The notes: a model not told the origin generated them from the letters alone. Positions 14,236 to 24,800 are shown, numbered from the stretch's first letter. The stretch is 64,000 nucleotides of DNA from Eptesicus fuscus (GCF_027574615.1 NC_072480.1:101070001-101134000), one strand, 5' to 3'. Made by a program: numbers and translations.

Positions 14236-14389
14236 AAAATGCATTATAGGTATCTGGCCAACTCTTTATTCTTCCTGTGGGAATTTCTGAAACTCAACTT
14301 GATTCCTTTGGCTGCTTTGTATGTTTCTGGACTGCCTCCTCCCTGGCATTAACTGATGGATGCTTTGGTAAATTCCAATTAAACAACGG

Positions 14390-14600
14390 AAGTCTATTTA
14401 ACGTGCATAGTCCTCTACCAGTCTCTCACATTTCCTAACTCATTCACAAAACTTTATAAGATAAGGAAAAAGACTTGTTTTATCCATTCTATAGATGAGG
14501 AAAGTGTGGCTTATGAAGGTTATACCAGTCAACCACAGCTAGTATGTTCTTGCCCTACATTGTAAAGTCCAGGCCTTGAGAATCCCCCTGAAGTATTGGT
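14390..14600 (+). repeat. MIR-like SINE remnant
   Basis: CATTTCCTAACTCATTCACAA, TATAGATGAGGAAAGTGTGG and the following CACAGCTAG fit the 3' half of MIR. Confidence 0.6.
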
Positions 14601-15140
14601 AGAGATGAGGAACTTCTATTTAGGATCATAAACATTTTACTAAAGAAAAGTGTGTAATACATTCTTAAGTAAAAATCATTCATAACTAATTCTTTTGATT
14701 TCTCATCAATGTTACATATCTCTGTTATGTATAATTAATGATTTCAAATAATACAAATTTGGAGAGAATTCTGGGAAAACTGTGGACCATTTTTTTAAAG
14801 GTCTACTACCTAATTGATGAACAGATCTTCCTTTTCATTTAGAATGCTCTCAAAATTATGCATATGCATCCAATTATATGTAGGCCCAAATGAAAACCTG
14901 AGAATAACATGAGGCCACTTCCAGGGCTAAAATTCAAACTGCTCTCCAAGTTTTAGTCAAAGAAAAATTAATCCCATAAGTAACTCAAATACCCAGAATA
15001 ATTTAACATCTTTAAGACAGCTGTAGAGCTGACTTTAAGTTTAGGCAAACACAGTAGACCCACTGGGTATTTTAATTGATGCTAAAAAAGCATCAAAAAA
15101 GTTTGATTCCTTAGAGATGACTTATTATTTTATATACAAA

Positions 15141-15613
15141 CTAGAGGCCCGGTACACGGATTCGTGAACCAGTGGGGTCCCTCAGGTTGGCCTGTGCCCT
15201 CTCGTAATCCGGGTCCCCTCGAAGGATATCAGCCCAATCCCCAAAGGCCGAATTAGTAGTCCGACATCCCCCAAGGGATGTAATAGTGCACAAAGCAGCA
15301 GGCAGCCAGGGAGGAGCCTGAGCCTGGGTCCCGCTCATCCTGGCCTCACTGCTCCTGCCACTGCCTCTTGGTAGTGCTGCCTGGGAGGCGGGAGAGGCTT
15401 GGGCCACTGCAGCTGCAATCACCAGCCATGAGCCCGGCGTCTGGCACCCATCAGTCAGCTGAGCCATGCTCCTGCTGTGGGAGCACACTGACCACCAGAG
15501 GGCAGCTCCTGCGTTGAGTGTCTGCCCCCTGGTGGTCAGTGTGCATCATAGCGACCAGTTGTTCAGTCATTCAGTCATTCGGTCGTTCGGTCGCTTAGGC
15601 TTTTATATATATA
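15141..15613 (-). mobile_element. Non-autonomous Helitron (HeliBat type), copy 1
   Basis: Read on the minus strand, it starts near TATATATATAAAAGCCTAAG and ends with a hairpin-bearing terminus and GGGCCTCTAG at 15141-15150, the HeliBat 3' signature. The 5' TC is not preserved at the junction with the next element. The interior holds a 23-bp inverted repeat (15483-15505 with 15522-15544). No Rep or helicase coding is present. Confidence 0.85.
15483..15544. promoter_or_regulatory. Inverted pair of CTCF-like motifs in a Helitron
   Basis: CCACCAGAGGGCAG at 15492-15505 (plus) and CCACCAGGGGGCAG at 15522-15535 (minus) are close matches to the CTCF core consensus. They sit in a 23-bp inverted repeat with one mismatch and a 16-base loop. 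Binding is inferred from motif only. Confidence 0.5.
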
Positions 15614-16313
15614 CTAGAGGCCCGGTGCACGAAATTTGTGCATGGGGGGTGTGTGTCCCTCAGCCCAGCCTGCACCCTCTCCAATCTGGGACCCCTTGAG
15701 GTATGTTCAACTGCCTGTTTAGGCCCGATCCCACCAGGATCAGGCCTAAACGGGCAGTTGGACATTCCTCTCACAATCCAGGACTGCTAGCCGTCAACCA
15801 CTCGCCTGCCTGTCTGCCTGATAGCCCCTAACCGCTTCCACCTGCCAACCTGATCACCCCCTAACCAATCCCCTGCCAGGCTGATCGACGCCTAACTGCT
15901 CCCTTGCCGGCCCTATTGCCCCTAACTGCCCTCCCCTGATGGCCTGGTTAACTCTAACTGCCCTCCCCTGCAGGCCTGGTGGACTCCAACTGTCCTCCCC
16001 TGCTGGCCCGGTCATTCCTAACTGCCCTCCCCTGCCAGCTTGGTCCCCCCAACTGCCCTCCCCTGCCGGCCTGGTCCCCCCCCCTACTGACCTCTCCTGC
16101 AGACCTGATCGCCCCTAACTGCCCTCCCCTGCAGGCCTGGTCCCTCCCAACTTCCCACTCCTCCTGGCCTGATCACCCACAACTGCCCTCCCCTGTTGGT
16201 CACCATCTTGTGTCCACATGGGGGCAGCCATCTTTGATCACATGGGGGTGGCCATCTTGTGTGTTGGAGTGATGGTCAATTTGCATATTACTCTTTTATT
16301 AGATAGGATAGGA
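15614..16313 (-). mobile_element. Non-autonomous Helitron (HeliBat type), copy 2, full length
   Basis: On the minus strand it starts TCCTATCCTATCTAATAAAA at 16313 and ends with the palindromic GTGCACGAAATTTGTGCA-type hairpin and GGGCCTCTAG at 15614. Both Helitron termini are present over 700 bp. The interior is a degenerate cytosine-rich minisatellite. It lies head-to-tail against copy 1. Confidence 0.88.
15830..16190. repeat. Degenerate GC-rich minisatellite inside Helitron
   Basis: Irregular repeats of the form CTAACTGCCCTCCCCTGC-GGCCTGGT recur at about 30-50 base intervals, with frequent small indels. It is the internal filler of Helitron copy 2 and makes fortuitous proline-rich open frames. 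Confidence 0.8.
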
Positions 16314-16559
16314 GATACCCTTGAGGAAACTGACATATTGAACTTTACTCAAACATTTCTACTCTAGTACAATTTGCCTATTTTCTTCTAACCAGCAGAT
16401 GAGTTAAACTTCTCTGATAGGAATTTTGATTCCAAGTAAGGAGAGCAGAATTTTAGAGAAAAGAGTGGACTTATTAGTATAAAAATTAATAATCAGAAAC
16501 CTCATTTAAAACAAAGTCCAGAGGCTCCAGGAAAGAACTCTCATGCACATGCCACTCAA

Positions 16560-16880
16560 CACACACTACTGACCCCAAGAGGAAGAGATACACCTTACAT
16601 CTCTGACAGGAAGTGGTACATCACTACTCAGCAGGAAGCAAAGATTCCTCCTAGCCCAGGAACGGTCAGCCAATGGGAGGCTGCCAGAACTCAGGGAACG
16701 AGAAACCAGTATACCTCCAATTCTACATCTCCTCCAAGGGAATTGGTTTCCAGGAGCCCTGCCCCAGGCCACCAAAATGGGTTCCTCTCCTTGGTTTTCC
16801 TGAACTTCAAAACAGCAATTCTTTGTTGTTCCTGAATAAACCCATTTTGCTAGAGAAATTTCTGGCCATTTGTTAGGGTC
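16560..16880 (+). mobile_element. Possible older LTR fragment
   Basis: Contains a CCAAT box in GCCAATGGGAGG (16668-16679), a mixed GC segment and a CTGAATAAACCC poly(A)-signal context at about 16832, the order seen in class I ERV LTRs. Borders and family are not determined; it may belong to the same insertion as the LTR at 17500-18130. Confidence 0.35.
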
Positions 16881-17645
16881 AATAGTAGGCTAACAAAGTC
16901 CAGGCTCTTTTTAGCCGGAAGAAATGCAAATGCTTTAAGAAACAGGAAGCGGCTACCTAGAGAGCAGTGGGCGCTGAGACTAACTTTTGATGTATTGTTT
17001 TGCACAGCTGTTTGCCTGGCTCCTGCGGTTGTATCAAGAGTACTAAGGCTTAGTTCAGGTGTTAATGACAATGAAATCAAAGTACAATATGTTTTGCTTG
17101 ATTCCTTACCCTGTTTTGCCCCTCTTGTCAATTTCACTTGGCATTAGTTTATCCTGATTAACCCAGCATAAATGACTTGTTTCTCCAAAATCCCATGGTA
17201 GAAATTTACAAAACTTCTAACTTTTTCCCTGCCTTGGATAGGCTGCATTATGCTATGTAAATTGTGCATGCACTCTCATAATCCGGAGGTTTTGTAAACC
17301 TCTCAACTCCCACCAAGTTAATATTTTATTAGTCTGGGTAGACTTATCGATGCTCTTCAACATTGATTCCGTATCTTCCCTTGGCAACACAGGCAGGCAT
17401 TCCAGAGCCTCAATAATGGATGATTGGCTCATGCTTGCCCATCTGCCCAGACAACCGAACTATCACAAAGTTTAGCTCTATCATACATTTAAAATCTTCA
17501 TTCCACCTTGTATCTGGGAAAGGGAATAATTAAGGAAAACTCATTCAGAATGGAATCAGGAAGACGGGAGAGGAAAGCACTCTTGCAGGTAGGTACCTTG
17601 CACAGTACAGCAGCAAAAAGGAAGATTTCCTCTCTGCCCGGCAAC

Positions 17646-17843
17646 AGTGAGCAAAGTCAGGTGTGGCAGCCAATCAGCAGTGAGCAACTTCAGGTGTGCC
17701 AGCCAATCAGCAGTGAACAACTTCAGGTGTGGCAGCCAATCAGCAGTGAGCAACTTCTGGTGTGCCAGCCAATCAGCAGTGAGCAAAGTCAGGTGTGGCA
17801 GCCAATCAGCAGTGAGCAATTTCAGGTGTGCCAGCCAATCAGC
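17646..17843 (+). repeat. Six 33-bp tandem repeats each with a CCAAT box
   Basis: Six in-register units, AGTGAGCAA..CAGGTGTGGCAGCCAATCAGC-like, begin at 17646, 17679, 17712, 17745, 17778 and 17811. CCAATCAG starts at 17670 and every 33 bases after. Odd units read GTGTGGCAG and even units GTGTGCCAG, so the higher-order unit is a 66-bp dimer present three times. CCAATCA is the NF-Y consensus. Confidence 0.9.
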
Positions 17844-18020
17844 AGCCGCTGCCGCCATGTGGCAGTCCCATCTTCCTCTGGAGAACTTTTGTTCAAAACG
17901 ACTTCCCTCCACGTCCTCTTTTCCTCTCGGGAAGGGCGCTCCTGGGTCTTGTGGACTTGCCCGTGGTTCTCCAGGTTCCCAGTCTTTACTGCAGTCCCTC
18001 TGCTCGTCCTGAATAAAGGG

Positions 18021-18124
18021 TTTGGCTGGCCGAGCCTCTTCCCTCTTCTCTATCCAGGTGCACACAGTCAGGTTCGGCTGGCCGAGCCTCTTCCCTCTTC
18101 TCTATCCAGGTGCACACGGTCAGG
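18021..18124 (+). repeat. 52-bp tandem duplication in LTR-like element
   Basis: Two nearly identical copies, 18021-18072 and 18073-18124, start TTTGGCTGGC and TTCGGCTGGC and end with CACACAGTCAGG and CACACGGTCAGG. They lie directly after the AATAAA, in the position of U5 if the element is an LTR. Confidence 0.88.
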
Positions 18125-18554
18125 CGTTCACTTAGAACTCAGAGGCCCAGCCTCCAGGTGCGGGACCGGACCAGGAGGTTTGAAGGAGGCCGTGGGGGTA
18201 ACCTCTGCGTGTCCATCCCCTCCTTTCCCGTCAGGCAGACCTGTGTAAGGGAGAACGGCCCACAGAGAGCTCTGGCGGGAGGGAGAGCCGAACCGAATGG
18301 CTTGCAGGCAACAGCTCCATGCCCTCCACCACCATCCCGGACCCCAGGCCAGGAGTCAAGCTTCCGCCTCAACTTTTAATGAAACGGAAAAGTTAAAATC
18401 AAACTTAAGTTCCTGGAGTCACGCCACCCGGGGCTGCGTAATTTCCTGGGGATGTTCCATATGAAGCGCAATCTGCTCTTATCAAGGAGCAAAGCACAGA
18501 ACCGAAGCGCGTTAGCAGGACGCTTCGGGCGGCCTCCCAGAGCCTCCCGCGGGC

Positions 18555-18684
18555 AGATATAAGTGAGGCCGGAGCGGGTCTCGCGAGACTGCGGAAGCTC
18601 CGCCCGCGCCCGGAAGCAGCGGCCCGGCAGGTGGGCGGGGGCGGGAGTCACGTGGTCCGCGAGCGCCGGCGGGGTCCCGCAGCC
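18555..18684 (+). promoter_or_regulatory. AGA: AGA core promoter region with CLEAR-like E-box
   Basis: GC-rich stretch immediately upstream of the AGA start codon. Visible sites are a TATA-like TATAAG at 18558-18563, the palindrome TCTCGCGAGA at 18579-18588, an ETS-type CCGGAAGC at 18610-18617, Sp1-type GGGCGGGG at 18633-18640 and GTCACGTGGT at 18647-18656. The last resembles the TFEB/CLEAR element (GTCACGTGAC) that coordinates lysosomal genes, which fits a lysosomal hydrolase. The transcription start is inferred to lie in this interval, not seen. Confidence 0.65.
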
Positions 18685-18829
18685 ATGGAGCGGAGGTGGC
18701 CCCTGCTGCTCTGCGTGCAGCTCCTGCTGCTCTGCGTGCAGCTCCTGCTCGGCGCCGCTGTGGCGCGCGGCCCGCGGCCGCTCCCGCTGGTCCTCAACAC
18801 CTGGCCCTTTAAGAACGCGACCGACGCAG
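18685..18829 (+). CDS. AGA: AGA exon 1 (coding part)
   Basis: Encodes the signal peptide and the mature N-terminus up to NATDA, including the conserved NTWPFKNAT with sequon N44. The donor is CAG|GTGCGG and the exon ends after the first base of codon 49. It lies inside the CpG island. The leucine-rich signal core holds a perfect 21-bp tandem duplication (18703-18744). Confidence 0.95.
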
Positions 18830-21800
18830 GTGCGGGGCGGCGGCCGGGGCGGGACTGCTGCGGGGCGGGGGCCGGCGGGGGCCCCCCCGGGCCAGGCTCC
18901 CCCTCCAGCCGCGCCCACCGCGGGGTCACCCTCGCTCCTGCCACCGCTGCGCGCACTGCCTGCTGAGCCCCGGCCTGGAGCCTGCCCCAGGCTGCGGACG
19001 GTGCTGTGTGCCCGGATACAGGGTTCTTCACGGGCCGCCTCCCGTCTGCCTCTCCGCCTCGCCATTCTAACCCCTCCCCGCCCTCCCTTCTCCCGGAAAC
19101 GCCCTGTTCTCCTGCTTTGGGAAAGGCTGATGATTTCCCAAAGGAAGACTGTTACTCTTTTCACCCTTCTGCCACTTCAGCTTGTAGGGGAGGGAGGAGT
19201 CCTTGCTACCTGCGGTGCAGGGTCCGGTCTCAGCTGCATGTTGACACCATCTGCAGAGCTTGTCAAACATGTCAGTGCCTGGTCCCCCATCTCCTGAGAG
19301 TTTTGCTTTAACTGCTAGAACCAGGGCGTGTCTGTGTGTGTGTGTGTGTCTGTGTGTGTGTGTTTAAAGCTCCCCAAGTAATTTTGATTTGCAGCCAGGA
19401 TTGAGAGCCACGAAAGGATTGCCGCTTCCAGGAAGCCTCCCCTGATGTGCTGCCCAGTATAGGTGCCTATCTTCTGTGCAGACCATGCTCTTGCCATTTC
19501 CTTACTGCACTGTGTGTTTCCTTCATTGTAAGACTTAATACCCCCGGAGTCACCTCAGACCCCTTCCTCCTGAGGTTGCTAATTTGACTTCCTGGGGGCA
19601 GAATTGGCTCCAGCATTTGGTGGAGCTCGGCTTGTGTGTCATAAGCAGAGAATACATTCATAGAAAATGAGGAAACAGGCCAAGAGAAGCACATCGCCAG
19701 CGATGATGAGAAAGAGGAAGTGCAGTGGCCCAGGCAGGGGACAATTCTGCGTATGGCGCATGTAGCTTCTCAAAACACGCTTTCAAGTCAGTATGGCCAG
19801 CAGTGATACTTAAATTATTTACCCAAAGTAGCACCCACCCTTTAAGGAACTTTTTTTTTTAATTAGTAAAGAAATGGACCTTTGAAGACGTGTTTGTTTC
19901 CTTTTCAATGCTCAAGGTATGGGCTCTGCAGGCCAAAATGGCTGCTTTTGAATCCTGGCTTGCTACCTTCTATCTGTGTGACCTGGAATAAGTAACAACT
20001 TCTCTGGGTCTGTTCCTCCTGTTTAAAATGAGGATGATAATTGTCCAGTACTTACCGGGAAAGCTGTGGTGAAGATTAAATGAATCAGTCCGTGTGGAGC
20101 CCACACTGTAATTCTGTGCTCTTGTGGTATTGTTATTGAGACTTGCTATGGTAGTAGTTTTGTTTTTTTTTTAATTTTCTTTATTGAAAAAACAGATATT
20201 ACATATGTGTCCTTATCCCCCCTTTGTCCCCTCCACCATGCCCCCCCTCCCCCTGGCTCATGCCCTCACCCCCCTGGTGTCTGTGTCCATTGGTTAGGCT
20301 TATATGCAGGCATACAATCCTTTGATTGATCTCTCCTCCTTTCCCCCCCCTCCCCTACTAATGATCTAATGATACAGACATTTTTAAGGTTATGATTTAA
20401 TTAATTTTCAAGGTACAGATAATGTTTTTCACAGCTTCCATTATAACTTTAAATTGAAGGAGAGGATATTTCTTTTCTCGCACTCAGTAGAAATACGTTT
20501 TAATAAGTGGGGGAAAAAAACCCTCTTTTCATCAGTAGCCAAAATCTTTGAATTCTGCACAGTAAGTAGTTGCATTAATAATTTTGTCTATACCACTGTG
20601 TATATACCACTCTGATTCCTTTGTAGCATTTGATACACTAATTTAAAAATTCAGTTTAACTTAAAGATAAATGTGAAAAATAATTTTAAAAATATGATTT
20701 CCAAAACATCTCTGGTTTGTTGCATTTGGATTGAAACAAACAAACTCTGTTGGATTTGCTGAGCAGCCTGGAGGACGTTAGTATCCGGAGGATCCGCCCT
20801 GGATGCCGTGGAGAGGGGCTGTGCGGTGTGTGAGAGCGAGCAGTGTGACGGCACCGTGGGCTTTGGAGGAAGTCCCGATGAGTTTGGGGAGACCACGCTG
20901 GACGCCATGATCATGGACGGGTGAGGACGCTCCCAGGACCCATGTATCTGCACCTTGGCTTCATGCGCCGCTAACACCAGAGCTGACCAGTCTTCCACTG
21001 AGAGCAAGACGGATGGTTATAGAAGCTTTGTCACCAGTAACAACGCCTCGCTTGTGGCATGGCCTTTGCAAACAAGGGGTTTTCCTCTCAGTTAAAGCAG
21101 AGCCATGATTATAGAAATATCCCGTGGAGGAAGGTAGTCTGGAGCACAGGAGAGCCCCGGGCTACAGAGTTCTGTCCCTGACCTGGCGAACAGCCATCCT
21201 CCTGCCATCCCAAACGCTGAGGTTTGCCTGGCCTGAAGCCTTAAAACCCCTTCCACAGCCGTGTTAGAACAAGCCAGGGGAGAGCAAGCGCTTATGGGAA
21301 ATGGACTTCATGTGTCTAGTTGTGGGCATTTGGGTGAACTTCAGGGATGTGCCGTGACTTCCGCATTAAGTTGGTGTTTATTCTGCAGATTACCGTGGCT
21401 TAAAGTAAAGCAGTGCTTTTGTCCTCTCTGAATCTGTAGAGATGCCGAATAACTCCCACTGCATTGTTTTCTCTTGCAGCACTACCATGAACGTAGGAGC
21501 AGTAGGCGACCTCAGACGCATTAAAAATGCTATTGGCGTGGCCCGGAGGGTCCTGGAACACACCACACACACACTTCTAGCAGGAGAGTCAGGTATGTTT
21601 GCACTCGACTGAAGCATCTAGCCTTCTGTCCGTATTCACTGTGGAAACGGGCTCAGTATGAAACTGGATGAAAGCTGACCAAAGTTCAAATTCCAGCTCG
21701 TTTACTTAATACCTAACTTTGGGTTTCGTTACTTCTAAATTCTCACTTTCTTCCCCTTTAAAAGGGGATTCTAAAAAGTTAGTGTATTGTCTGTAGATGG

Positions 21801-24800
21801 GGCATTGCTGGCCTGAAAGAGGACTCAGCCCCAGTTCTCTCCCTGAAACACCTGTTAGAGGCGTAAGAGCCAGGGAGCATGATTAGCATGCGATGACGGG
21901 AACAGGAGGAGCTGTGCTGTGGCATTCCCAGTTCTTACCAAAACTCATGCAACCGAGACTAACTTTGAGCATCAGCTCACCGCTCCAACAGGTGGTCTCC
22001 AGTTTGGTTGAAACTACCTGACAGGCGAAGGGTGTGTCACTCGTGGGCTCCCGTTATCCTCGTGTCTCCAAGCTTTCCCACGCTGAGCACTGCGCCCCAG
22101 CTAGAGCAATAGGGTTCTTCATCGGTGGGAGGCGTGCCTTCTTTTCTGGAAGTAGGAGAAGGGAGGTTGTGGGGAAAGGGGGTGGGGGGACCACCGTCAT
22201 AACACACACCCCCGCGGCCTCAAGCCGATCACTTTTGGGAAGGATACTCAGAAGCTCGTCGAGAAACTGATGCCCTTACGATTGTTCGTGTCGGAATGCT
22301 CCTCTGTGCACTCTGGGATGGTGTGCCCCATGTAAGAGACGGCTGACGTACAGCACTTCCCGCACGTAGATTTTATGTAGAAGACAGTCATTAACTCACT
22401 TGCATTTTTTTCTCTTCTTCCCAATCTCCAGCCACCAAGTTTGCGGAAAGTATGGGCTTTGTCAATGAGGACTTGTCTACCAATAGGTCTCGAGCGCTTC
22501 ATTCAGATTGGCTTGCTCGGAATTGCCAGCCGAATTATTGGAGGGTGTGTATACATATGTGTAAAAAGTAAATGCTTTCAAAGTATGAAGTGACCTCCCT
22601 TTTGCTCCCTGTTGTCTACCTGTTGCGTAAGGCGATGGTTAGCACCCTGGTCACACCCTAGAACCGATGGATGATTTAAGTTTACTCCCTGCTGTGTTCC
22701 TGAAAGGCCCTCTCGCTGTGCCTAAGGCATGTCCTCAGGAGAGAGCTGAGTAGTTGTCAGACTTGGAAGGTTCCATTATGGGGAGAGGGACCTGCCTCAG
22801 TCGGAACGGCTCTGCTTGTATTTCCTTAGACCAGTGGTCGGCAAACTCATTAGTCAACAGAGCCAAATACCAACAGCACAACGACTGAAATTTCTTTTGA
22901 GAGCCAAATTTTTTAAACTTAAACTTCTTCTAATGCCACTTCTTCAAAACAGACTCGCCGAAACCGGTTTGGCTCAGTGGATAGAGCCTCGGTCTTCGGA
23001 CTGAAAGGTCCCAGGTTCGGTTCCAGTCAAGGGCACGTACATTGGTTGCAGGCACATCCCCGGTGGGGGGTGTGCAGGAGGCAGCTGGTGGATGTTTCTC
23101 TCTCATCGATGTTTCTAGCTCTCTATCCCTTTCCCTTCCTCTCTGTAAAAAAAAAAAAAATAATAATAATAATAATAAAAAAACAAAAAAACAGACTCGC
23201 CCAGGCCGTGGTATTTTGTGGAAGAGCCACACTCAAGGGGCCAAAGAGCTGCATGTGGTTCGCGAGCAGCAGTTTGCCGACCACGGCCTTAGAACAACAT
23301 TTTCCAAGTCTAAAATGTCAAAGTTTGGAAACCATTGGTCTAACATGTTCCTTAGCTGGTATCCTGTGCAGTTCCCCAGGGTCTCGCCCTTGTGGGGCTG
23401 GAGGCTCTAGACTTTTAGATATCTGGTATGTTACTGTTGGCGAACTTGATCTTTCCACTGTGGCACCGGGGCCTGGATCAGTCCAACTTTGCCATTCAGG
23501 GTTTTACTGGGGGCTGTCCAGTCGCTCATCTGTTTCTTCCCCAAATCCTAATTACTTTTGAGGGTCCCAGGAGCGTCTGGGGTTAGTGCGTGAAAGAGGC
23601 TGCTATGTAAAACCAGGTCAGGGCGGCCCTGAGCGCACTAATGATAAGACACGAGGAGTACGCTCCTCGCTGCAATGCTCATCCACGTGTTCCACCAACG
23701 TCATGAATTTGGGTTATTTTCTTGAGCCTTTGAGGTTCATAAAGGAATCAGAGAGTAAAATTTAGACTGTGTTCACTTGAACCTGGCTTTGAAAAAAAAA
23801 GATGGTTTTAAAATTGAGTTTGCTTTGAATTGATAACTCTTCTTTGGCCCAGAGAACAAATCATGAAATTTAGAGGTCAGGTTGCAGACCTAATCCTGTT
23901 GAGGGTTAATAGCTAACACAAAGTCTTCACTTATTTCTGCCGTTATGCTGAGAATTTTAGGCACAGAAAGAGAAAAGCCGGGGATCTTTGCCAGACTGAG
24001 TAGATTTTTCCCCACATAGTGTACGTCTGAGACCACGAGGTACTCCGTAAAATTATATCCATCTGTTCACAGAAGGCTCAGTTAATCTTTGGCTTTTAAT
24101 TCTTATCTTTCACGTACCAGATGTCTTTTTGAGTTCTTGCTAATGTTCGTGATTGTACGTAACTACTTGCCGATTTCTAAAATCACCCTTTCTAAGAAAG
24201 AAAACTTAAATCTGTTTACAGAATGTTATCCCAGATGCTTCAAAATACTGTGGACCCTATAAGCCACCCAGTATCCTAAAGCAGGATGGCTGCGCTTATG
24301 GAGAGACAGGAGCTCATTCCGGTCATGACACTATCGGTAATTTGCCTTTGATACAGTTTTGTGGTTAAAGTTAAGCCATTTTTCATTGCCTTTCTGTGGT
24401 TCTTTTTCATCCCTATTCACATGGCAGAAGGTGATTTTGATTGTTTTAACTGGCAAGTTAGACTTTAAAGATATGTTACCTACATACAGCACACTCACAC
24501 ACACACACACATACACACATAGACACAGACACACACACACACAAGCATTCTTTCCTTAGCATCTGTACACATTTCGGCAAGTTACCTTATACAAGACCCT
24601 AATATCTAATGACTATTCACTTGTGGCTTTTTAATGTTTATTTCTATTTAGCTCTGTGATAATTGGACGTTTGCCACATTCACGTGATCTTTCCAGGCTA
24701 TGATGTTGAAAAATTCTCTTAGTCTGTGTCAGTGATTTTCTCTGGAATGACTTTTGAAAAAGCCTTGGAAAGGAACTGAGGAAATGGAAGAATAAGAATA

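Larger units (their letters stand above)
12401..15140. other. Gene-free AT-rich stretch
   Basis: Contains the second 75-bp repeat, an L1 end and a MIR. Nothing else recognised. Confidence 0.65.
17500..18130 (+). mobile_element. LTR-like element with CCAAT-repeat array, upstream of AGA
   Basis: Looks like a solo retroviral LTR in the same orientation as AGA. In order it has a 33-bp repeat array with CCAAT boxes (U3-like), a GC-rich segment, an AATAAA at 18012-18017 (R-like) and a 52-bp duplicated pyrimidine-rich segment (18021-18072 and 18073-18124). The downstream end may be the CA at 18129-18130. I could not locate a matching TG start or target duplication, so the left border is uncertain and could lie as far left as about 16880. 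No gag, pol or env sequence is visible. Confidence 0.55.
18440..19060. other. CpG island over AGA promoter and exon 1
   Basis: Dense CpG and high GC, in contrast to the AT-rich flanks, from just upstream of the promoter motifs into the first part of intron 1. Long overlapping open frames on both strands here (such as 18376-19164 on the minus strand) come from low stop-codon density in GC-rich DNA. Confidence 0.75.

Noticed and set aside
15979..16272. 97-residue proline-rich frame
   Set aside because: Translation of the minisatellite inside a Helitron.
17508..18248. 246-residue plus-strand frame and 169-residue minus-strand frame (17556-18065)
   Set aside because: They run through the 33-bp tandem repeat. 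Since 33 is divisible by three and the unit has no stop in these frames, the openness is automatic. The translations are repeats of SEQLQVWQPIS type with no domain.
18376..19164. 262-residue minus-strand frame opposite AGA exon 1
   Set aside because: It lies in the CpG island where stops are rare. It is low-complexity Arg/Ala/Gly/Pro and overlaps the promoter and exon 1 of AGA.
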